A DNA stretch of 64,000 nt from AC-32 sp963772975 (GTDB taxonomy: Bacteria; Actinomycetota; Thermoleophilia; Gaiellales; Gaiellaceae). The stretch spans positions 10,444 to 74,443 of the forward strand of contig CAVYZH010000007.1 of the NCBI GenBank assembly GCA_963772975.1, read 5' to 3'. Made by a program: the position numbers and the translations under genes. Shown in pieces: positions 58,592 to 64,000 of the stretch; positions within the stretch are counted from its first letter, which is position 1, and every line of letters starts with the position of its first letter. The notes beneath the pieces were generated by a model. It searched no databases, was not told the DNA's origin, and was given only the letters and a program-made list of their open reading frames with translations.

Positions 58592-59617
58592 GTGAGGACG
58601 CTGTCCGAGCACGACGCCTCGGCGCTGCTCGCATTCGTGAGCGGCCTACGGAATCTCGATGACCCCCTGCCGTTTCCTCCTCGGCTCGTCGCGGGCCTGC
58701 GCACGCTGCTTGCGGCCGATTTCGTCAACTACGCCGAGATCGACCCGCTTGCGCGCGCGTCGATCCTCCACGTTTGGCATGACGCGGACGGAGAGGGCGG
58801 GATCGCGTCGGGTAACGACGGCGATGTCGCGTGCTCCCGCGACCACTGGTGGTCGGTTCGACCTACGCATCCCACCTTCGGTTATCGAATCGTGAGCGGC
58901 AACTGGACAACTGCACGGAAGGTGTCCGACTTCGTGACCCTGCCCGAGTTCCGGCGAACACCGATCTACGACGCCTACTATCGCGGGGAACTCGACCACT
59001 GGCTCGACATCGGCCTCGCATCCGAGCCGGCGAGAAGCCGCCTCTTTGTCTTCACCCGGTTCCACAAGGACGATTTCGACGAGCGCGACAGGCTCATTGC
59101 AGCCTTGTTGCAGCCGCATCTGGCGGAGCGCGCAGAGGAAGCCGAAGCTGCCTTGCGCGCCGCCGAGGCGATGGCTGCGATCGAGGACGGAACGATCGAG
59201 GAGGCGCGGCGAGTCGTGCTCTGCTCCGCCTCGGGCGGGATCGAGTTCGGATCAGCGTCCTCCCGTGCCCTACTGAGGCATTACTTGGGGCTGGACAATG
59301 GACGAGTGCCAACCTCGGTTCTCGCTCGCCGGGAGCTCACGCTTCGGGACGGCGATCGCTCGCTCCAGATTCGAATCGCGCGGACGGGCAACTTGCACCT
59401 GCTGATGCTCGAGGAGCGCGACGCACGCATCGAGAAGCTCACCGCGCGCGAGCGTCAGGTACTCGAGCGGGTCCTGCTCGGCAAGGGGAACGACGCCATC
59501 GCCCTCGAACTCAGCATCGCGCCGGCGACCGTCGCGAAGCACCTCGAGCATGTCTATCGGCGGCTCGGCGTCCAGAACCGCACCGCCGCGGCCGCGCTTC
59601 TCGGCTCCACTCGATAG
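58592..59617 (+). CDS. LuxR-family transcriptional regulator
   Basis: 341 residues. A GAF/PAS-like sensor half (VSGLRNLDDPLPFPPRLVAG, ARSRLFVFTRFHKDDFDERD) and a C-terminal LuxR helix-turn-helix: LTARERQVLERVLLGKGNDA, ATVAKHLEHVYRRLGVQNRT. GTG 58592 is chosen over 58529 because of the -10 six bases upstream. Divergent from the haloperoxidase gene (111 bases), which it probably controls. Confidence 0.9.
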   Translation: MRTLSEHDASALLAFVSGLRNLDDPLPFPPRLVAGLRTLLAADFVNYAEIDPLARASILHVWHDADGEGGIASGNDGDVACSRDHWWSVRPTHPTFGYRIVSGNWTTARKVSDFVTLPEFRRTPIYDAYYRGELDHWLDIGLASEPARSRLFVFTRFHKDDFDERDRLIAALLQPHLAERAEEAEAALRAAEAMAAIEDGTIEEARRVVLCSASGGIEFGSASSRALLRHYLGLDNGRVPTSVLARRELTLRDGDRSLQIRIARTGNLHLLMLEERDARIEKLTARERQVLERVLLGKGNDAIALELSIAPATVAKHLEHVYRRLGVQNRTAAAALLGSTR

Positions 59618-59728
59618 CCCGAGCAGCTCGCGTCCGAGTCAAGCGACCGCTACGGCTACCCGGCCGGCTTCGTGGCGCACCACTTCGAGAAGATCGTCCG
59701 AGCAGTGGCCGCCGCGTTCGCAGGGTGA
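59618..59728 (+). pseudogene. Orphan C-terminal coding remnant ending in a repeat
   Basis: After the LuxR stop the frame codes DRYGYPAGFVAHHFEKIVRA and VAAAFAG, then stops at a TGA that is part of repeat copy b. It looks like the tail of a lost gene. Family not recognised. Confidence 0.4.
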
Positions 59729-59750
59729 CATTCCCGTACCGGCTGGCCCG
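59725..59750 (+). repeat. Dispersed repeat copy b (GTGACATTCCCGTACCGGCT)
   Basis: Well-preserved left part, then GGCCC. The TGA of GTGACA serves as stop for the remnant before it. Confidence 0.7.
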
Positions 59751-59767
59751 TAAAGCGCTGGCGTACC

Positions 59768-59914
59768 CTAGGCTGGCAGCTCCGCCACCGCGTAGAGTCG
59801 CCATTCGATCAGGGGTCTGGCGAAGCCGGAAAGCAGCACGGCAATCTCCTCGGGGTGGATGGGCTCCCACGCCCACAGGTAGGCGTAATCACGAGCGTCG
59901 GGCATTCCCCGCAT
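59768..59914 (-). pseudogene. Remnant resembling a nucleotidyltransferase N-terminus
   Basis: 48 codons: MRGMPDARDYAYLWAWEPIH, PEEIAVLLSGFARPLIEWRL, YAVAELPA. The WEPxxPEEIAxLLxGFxRP pattern is that of aminoglycoside-type nucleotidyltransferases before their GGWAxD motif, which is missing here, so it is probably truncated. Uncertain. Confidence 0.35.
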
Positions 59915-60308
59915 CGTTACAGGCTGAATCACGCGTGAGAATCTGGTGCTCGGTCGGAACCATCTCGGTTCTCGTCAAGTGACATTTGCGAACGCCAAGC
60001 GGCGCTGAGTTGTTTTCGACGCCGCTCTGCCAAGTGCTAATGACGGAGATAGAACGCGAGCGGTTCGCCGTGTCGTGTGGCTTGTTGCTTGGCTCGCCCT
60101 CCACCTCGACGATCGGCCTGACTCGCTCCATGTAGAAATCGGCGACGGCCCTGGGGGTCTCCCAGATGTTGATCCCTGTCACTTGGCCGTCACCCGAATC
60201 CCAGACGATCATCGCGATCAGTGCCTCCGGCGGACCGGTTGAGTAGCGTAGGCGTTCGTGCCAGCGCTCCCACTCCGGGCGCGGCAGAGCAATTGTCTCA
60301 ACGAACAT
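59889..60308 (-). CDS. Hypothetical protein, C-terminus probably altered
   Basis: 139 residues. The first 78 (MFVETIALPRPEWERWHERL, EALIAMIVWDSGDGQVTGIN, VADFYMERVRPIVEVEGEPS) look like a small ABM/dimeric alpha-beta domain. The rest has no protein-like pattern and runs across repeat copy c, so the original 3' end may have been replaced. Function unknown. Confidence 0.45.
   Translation of the reverse strand: MFVETIALPRPEWERWHERLRYSTGPPEALIAMIVWDSGDGQVTGINIWETPRAVADFYMERVRPIVEVEGEPSNKPHDTANRSRSISVISTWQSGVENNSAPLGVRKCHLTRTEMVPTEHQILTRDSACNDAGNARRS
59980..59997 (+). repeat. Dispersed repeat copy c (GTGACATTTGCGAACGCC)
   Basis: Diverged copy; shares GTGACATT only with a related GCGAACGCC continuation. 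Confidence 0.45.
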
Positions 60309-60350
60309 GCCGGGACGCTACGCCCGACGTGATGCGGTGGCCTGTCGTCG

Positions 60351-60377
60351 GGGGACATTCCCGAACACTGGCCCAGC
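60351..60377 (+). repeat. Dispersed repeat copy d (GGGGACATTCCCGAACACTG)
   Basis: Close match to the consensus, continuing GCCCAGCC. Lies just past the 3' end of the cyclase remnant. Confidence 0.7.
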
Positions 60378-60396
60378 CCAAGGCTGGAGTTGCACC

Positions 60397-61724
60397 TTAT
60401 GGCTGACGATCGTCGAGTACGGCGTACAGGCGCCAGGTTCCAGGGACGCCTTTGAGCTCACGTTCGTCGCGCTCTTCGAATCCGAGCCCCGAGCCGGCGA
60501 TGAGGTCGCGTACCGTGCTTGTGATGAGGATCTCGCCGGCCGCGGCCGTGGCGGCTACACGAGCGCCGATGCTCAGGGCGAGTCCCGCGGTTTGCCGTCG
60601 TGAAGCTCGCACTCGCCGATATGGATTCCTACCCGCAGGTCGAGCCCGAGTTCGCGAACGCCTTTCACCATCTCCTGGGCGGCGCGGATCGCGCGGGCCG
60701 GTCCGTCGAATGTGGCAAAAAACCCGTCGCCGGCCGTGTCCTGCTCCTCGCCGCGGAAGCGGGTTAGCTCGCGCCGGACAAGCGCATGGTGGCTGGCGAG
60801 CAGATCGCGCCAAGCACGGTCGCCCATGGCGCTCGTGCGCTCGGTGGATCCGACGAGATCCGTGAACAGCACCGTGGTGAGGACGCTTTCGGGCACGTCC
60901 GGCGCGCGCTCGCCTGCGAGAAAGCGCTCAATCTCGTCCGCGATGTCGAGGGAGAGGAACAGCCCGAAGTAGTCGCTCCCGACACGCGCATCGTCCGCGC
61001 ACCTGGGATCCGGCCCGCGAACCGAGCGTGCGCTCCTCCTCATGGAAGCGTCCCCGCCGGTAGAGGACGAGTGTCGGCGCCCTGACAGCGGGCAGAACGC
61101 CGCTCAAGTCGGTTTCGACGAAGGCACGGTTGAGCGCGTATGCGACCGCTGGGCCCGCGCCGACGCGCAAATGGTTCGCGAAGCGCTCCCTCTCCTCCTC
61201 GCTCGCGTACAGAGTGGGGCACCCGTGGCGCAGCAGTTCGTCGCTGTATTCGCGGGTTCCCCAGCGCTCGCGTAGATCGGCGAGCTGCTGCTGTATGTCG
61301 ACGTGCGGGCCGTTCGGGTCCAAGTCGACGTCCGTCGCCGGGTGGAAGAGGACGAGCGCTCGGGTCCGCTCGGGATAGGTCGCCGCGAACATTGCGGCCA
61401 TCCCCGCCCCTCATGTGCACCGAACACCACCGTGCTCGACGATCCAAGGGCGTCGAGAACCGCGCGCAGGTCCTCCATCCGCGTCTCGAGCGCTGCGAAG
61501 TGCGGCCCGTGGTCAGAGAGGCCGGTGCCGCGTTTGTCGAAAAGAATCAGCCGGAACGACCGCGCGAGCCGCTGGTAGAACGACGCCAAGTGCGGCGACT
61601 CCGAGTCAACGACGAGGTTTGAAACGTAGTCGGGGACGTACACGAGGTCGACCCCACCCCACCTGCGACCACCCTATACGCGATCGCATACCCCCATTCG
61701 CGCATACCGGATGTCGAGCTCCAC
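60397..61724 (-). pseudogene. Alpha/beta-hydrolase fused to a class III adenylate/guanylate cyclase, several frame breaks
   Basis: Segments in different frames follow the order of a known fusion family. VELDIRYARMG, GYAIAYRVVAGG and VYVPDYVSNLVVDSESPHLA start it; LILFDKRGTGLSDHGPHFAA and AAMFAATYPERTRALVLFHP are the hydrolase; SVLTTVLFTDLVGSTERTS and EEQDTAGDGFFATFDGPARA carry the two metal-binding Asp regions of the cyclase; LALSIGARVAATAAAGEILI and ERELKGVPGTWRLYAVLDD end it. Breaks lie near 61690, 61655, 61400, 60990 and 60600. The protein cannot be made as is. Confidence 0.8.
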
Positions 61725-61805
61725 AGGCGCATCCTCACCCACAACGCAACAAGCGGCAACGCAAACCCTTCGCGGCGTAGCCCCTGCGCAAATGATGCGC
61801 CTCGG

Positions 61806-61828
61806 GTGACATTCCCGCACACTGGCCG
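61806..61828 (+). repeat. Dispersed repeat copy e (GTGACATTCCCGCACACTGG)
   Basis: Matches copy h over its first 20 bases exactly. Located between two divergent decayed genes. Confidence 0.75.
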
Positions 61829-61870
61829 AAGCCGCGGCCGTGCTACTTGAAACCGTTTTACGCTTCTTCG

Positions 61871-62376
61871 ATGGAGCCAGTGAGAGTCGAGTTCGCCTAC
61901 GACCACAACCAGCTCTACCTCTACGACGCCGAGACCGACTTCGGCCCTGAGGCAAACGCGTATGTGGACGCGCTCGACGCGGCGACCGCCACTGGACTCA
62001 CCGTCGGAGTCAGCGCAGGAGTTGTTGATCTCCTCATGCCGCGCCGGGAGACTTTGGTGCGTCGGTGGAGGTACGAGGCGCGAGCGAGGAGCCGGCCCTT
62101 CGAGATGACGCAGATCATGTCGTCGATTTGACCTACTACTATCGTCGGGAAGATTGGTTCTCGAGGGGTCGGGCGGTTCGGGCATGGAAGAGCTATCGCT
62201 CTCACCGGGCCACTACCGCGCGCGACTGTCAGGGAAAGAATTCGATGCAGCCGCACAGTGGCGGTACGAAGACGAAGGGAACCCGGCCGACTCTACGTCT
62301 TGAACTCTGGACAGCGAGCGAGGAACGACCGCCCGTCGAGCTGCGTCGTTGGCCGGGACGCGGGCCGGTCGGGTGA
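61871..62376 (+). pseudogene. Hypothetical protein gene with several frame breaks
   Basis: ATG 61871 (TACGCT 6 bases upstream) starts MEPVRVEFAYDHNQLYLYDA, GVSAGVVDLLMPRR. Other frames continue with SVEVRGASEEPALRDDADHV, then ELSLSPGHYRARLSGKEFDA with QWRYEDEGNPAD, then LRLELWTASEERPPVELRRW. Together about 168 residues with roughly three frame shifts. The final TGA lies in repeat copy f. The family resembles small competence/stress proteins annotated only as hypothetical. Confidence 0.6.
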
Positions 62377-62392
62377 CATTCGAGTGGCCCAG
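62373..62392 (+). repeat. Dispersed repeat copy f (GTGACATTCGAGTGGCCCAG)
   Basis: Shortened copy lacking the middle CCGCACAC. Confidence 0.55.
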
Positions 62393-62457
62393 GCAACCGC
62401 CGGTGTTTCGACCCTCCTCGAACCGTGCCGTTCCAGGGCATCCGGCCCGTGCTCCGA

Positions 62458-63405
62458 TCAGCCGAGGCCCTCCAGGAGAGCGTCGACTTCGGGGAGCAGC
62501 AGTGGCTCGCCGAGGAACTCGTCGATCCCAGCTAGCGACCGTGCCCGCGCCTCCGGGTCGCGGGCCGCGACCCACATCGTGAGGTGGCGGTGGCCGACGT
62601 GGTGGAGCTGGGCTACCGCGAGCCCAAGGTCGGCCCGGTCGCGGGCCCGGCCGGGCCCGCCGGCGGCGAGGTACGCGTCGTACAGCGCGCGCTGGCGCAC
62701 GGCGTCGCTACGGCCGAACTCGAAGATCACCATCGCAATCTCGCGGGAAGGGTCGCCAGGGCCGGCGTTGTCGAAGTCGATCACGAACGGCCGGCCGTCA
62801 CTGCGGCGCAGGTTGTCGGCCCAGAGGTCCAGGTGGCAGGTCTGCACGGGGCGCATCGGGGTGAGGATTTCCTCGATCTCCAGCAGGGCCGGCAGCAGCT
62901 CCGCCAGCCGGGCAGCGTACGGCGCGCCGGCGGCGCGCGAGGCCTTGAGCACGCCCTTCCACTCCGCCCGCCCCATCGGCGCCTCGAACCAGGGGTCGAT
63001 CTCGGACGTCGGCCACGGATGGCGCACCTGGTGGAGCCGGGCGACCAGCGTGCCGACCGCCGCCGGGTCGAGCGTGGGATCGGGGTCGGCGAGCTCGGCC
63101 CACGCGTACGCGCGGACCCGCTCGCCTTCGACCTGCGCCGTGTAGCCGCCCGTCATTGCCCGTAGCGGCTCGGGAGTCGGGATGCCGGCCTCCCAGCACA
63201 GGCGGTGGTACGCCGTGCTGGTCTCGGCCTCCTCGACCGACCAGCTCCCGAGCTCCTGCTTGACCGCGAACGTGCCGTGGTCAGTCTCGAGCCGGCGAAT
63301 CTCGCCGAGCTCACCCCGCGCCACCGGATCACTCAGCGAGGCGACGCGCCCGAGCCCAAACGCATCTGCGACGGTCTGAGGGTGCATCGCCCCAGCGTGC
63401 CGCAT
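62458..63405 (-). CDS. Aminoglycoside-phosphotransferase-family (APH) kinase
   Basis: 315 residues. The Brenner-type catalytic motif is CHLDLWADNLRRSDG (His-x-Asp, then Asn) and the metal motif is FVIDFDNAGPGDPSREIA. N-lobe FAVKQELGSWSVEEAETSTA has the ATP-binding Lys. Unbroken, unlike its neighbours. Family members phosphorylate drugs, choline, homoserine or sugars; nothing here shows which. ATG 63405 has GAGAGG nearby; ATG 63387 is the alternative. Confidence 0.88.
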   Translation of the reverse strand: MRHAGAMHPQTVADAFGLGRVASLSDPVARGELGEIRRLETDHGTFAVKQELGSWSVEEAETSTAYHRLCWEAGIPTPEPLRAMTGGYTAQVEGERVRAYAWAELADPDPTLDPAAVGTLVARLHQVRHPWPTSEIDPWFEAPMGRAEWKGVLKASRAAGAPYAARLAELLPALLEIEEILTPMRPVQTCHLDLWADNLRRSDGRPFVIDFDNAGPGDPSREIAMVIFEFGRSDAVRQRALYDAYLAAGGPGRARDRADLGLAVAQLHHVGHRHLTMWVAARDPEARARSLAGIDEFLGEPLLLPEVDALLEGLG

Positions 63406-63480
63406 CCACCTCTCTCGTGGTCGTTGTTGCGGTGATCGGCGAAGCCGGACTGCCATCAATGCACGTGCCGCGCTCGGGCG

Positions 63481-63500
63481 TCGTTCCTGAACGCTGGCGC
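63481..63500 (+). repeat. Dispersed repeat copy g (TCGTTCCTGAACGCTGGCGC)
   Basis: Diverged copy, closest to copy a. Confidence 0.4.
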
Positions 63501-63542
63501 ACGCGGGTTTGGCTGGTCTCGAAGGAGCGCCAAGAGGGACGG

Positions 63543-63711
63543 TCAGAACATCGCTGAATCGTCGTCGGCGCGATAGACCGTTAGCTCATTCACGATCCGG
63601 CCTTCGCGCTCTGACACCAGTACCTCCTCGCTGACGTGCCAATGCGCCCCCCTCTCGCGCGATGAGTTCGTTCAGCCAGTCGATCAGTTGCTTCGCCTCG
63701 TCGTCGGTCAA
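63543..63711 (-). pseudogene. Small protein gene with one frame break
   Basis: TTG 63711 starts LTDDEAKQLIDWLNELIARE; from about 63645 another frame gives HWHVSEEVLVSEREGRIVNE and LTVYRADDDSAMF to the stop at 63543. One extra G in a six-G run explains it. Start overlaps the preceding stop by TTGA. Function unknown. Confidence 0.5.
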
Positions 63712-63800
63712 CCGATGAAGACGTTATTGAGCGTGTTGCCCTTGCCGTCGTGTATCCGCACTGGTGTGATTCTGCCACCCAATAACAGGCCACTTGATAA
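63708..63800 (-). pseudogene. Truncated 3' end of an upstream gene
   Basis: Codes GGRITPVRIHDGKGNTLNNV-type residues and a stop coupled to the next gene. The 5' part is interrupted by repeat copy h at 63811-63836. Confidence 0.35.
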
Positions 63801-63810
63801 CGACTGTCTG

Positions 63811-63836
63811 GTGACATTCCCGCACACTGGCCCAGG
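63811..63836 (+). repeat. Dispersed repeat copy h (GTGACATTCCCGCACACTGG)
   Basis: Same first 20 bases as copy e. Together with the inverted end at 63890-63898 it may bound a small element of 88 bases. Nothing else is recognisable in 63899-64000. Confidence 0.75.
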
Positions 63837-63889
63837 GAAGCGACTTGGGCAGGTCGAGCCCGTCGTTAGAGTTGTTACGAAGTGCCGGC

Positions 63890-63898
63890 GAATGTCAC
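63890..63898 (-). repeat. Inverted end GAATGTCAC facing repeat copy h
   Basis: Exact reverse complement of the first nine bases of copy h (GTGACATTC); the next inward bases are partly alike (GCCGGCACT versus CCGCACACT). Confidence 0.5.
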
Positions 63899-64000
63899 TG
63901 AGCGCACCGCTGCTGATGCGCATCTCGCGGAGGTCGAGGCCGAGCAGGCCGCGCTTCGACGCACAGCGACTCTGCTTGCTAGGAGTGTTCCGCCTAACGA

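Noticed and set aside
57141..63898. CRISPR array built from the dispersed repeat
   Set aside because: Copies are irregularly spaced by hundreds to thousands of bases and lie between genes.

Overview
The window is a stretch of a high-GC (about two thirds G+C or more by eye) actinobacterial chromosome. GTG/TTG starts, four-base NTGA stop/start overlaps, a BTAD/SARP regulator, an actinobacterial VLRF1-type protein and the order pheT-pheS ... TrmH ... rplT-rpmI-infC-thrS all fit Actinomycetota. Many genes look leaderless, and the mix of families suggests a deep-branching soil lineage such as Thermoleophilia (Gaiellales/Solirubrobacterales). That lineage is an inference from gene content, not a database match.

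Layout. 1-1925: 5' part of dnaE. 1950-9913: a tightly overlapped leftward operon (GH4 glycosidase, BadF-type sugar kinase, family-5 solute-binding lipoprotein, permease, a fused permease-ATPase, a second ATPase), facing a ROK repressor at 10058-11203; together they look like an oligosaccharide uptake and breakdown unit. 11237-17277: typA, a VOC protein, an MFS carrier with a cyclic-nucleotide domain, a frameshifted VLRF1-like factor, an EamA carrier and a 37-residue lysine-rich protein. 17310-17520: a candidate structured RNA ending in a strong terminator. 17842-20701: membrane-anchored SARP and a divergent PD40 protein with a candidate heptad operator between them. 20827-24109: a damaged zone with an aminotransferase fragment, a frameshifted beta-helix protein and a frameshifted aminotransferase. 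24106-28159: small enzymes, a cyclic-nucleotide protein and two paralogous ECF sigma factors. 28231-35408: FAD monooxygenase and a 2-oxoacid dehydrogenase set (E3; E1a-E1b-E2-VOC-GNAT). 35434-39613: small proteins, argR, a membrane-protein cluster and a cupredoxin. 39714-53271: conserved housekeeping block (pheT-pheS, paired methyltransferases, MOSC, TrmH, DUF2332, rplT-rpmI-infC, thrS, MmcQ, FIST, LysE, msrA, msrB). 53450-54679: REC/HD-GYP regulator. 54872-64000: accessory region with a collagen-like protein, gene remnants, a tRNA 3' fragment, hairpins, a decayed peptidase E, a vanadium-haloperoxidase-like enzyme with a LuxR regulator, a decayed cyclase-hydrolase, an APH-family kinase and a dispersed repeat built on GTGACATTCCCG.

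Themes. (1) Start codons of typA, eamA, argR, pheS, pdhA, FIST, LuxR and others sit 6-8 bases after a TAnnnT hexamer, the signature of leaderless transcription. (2) Reading-frame breaks are concentrated in accessory genes, while long core genes (dnaE, typA, pheT, thrS, the dehydrogenase set) are intact, which argues for real gene decay rather than general sequencing error. (3) The repeat family is confined to the last 7 kb. No complete tRNA, rRNA, CRISPR array or intact transposase was seen.
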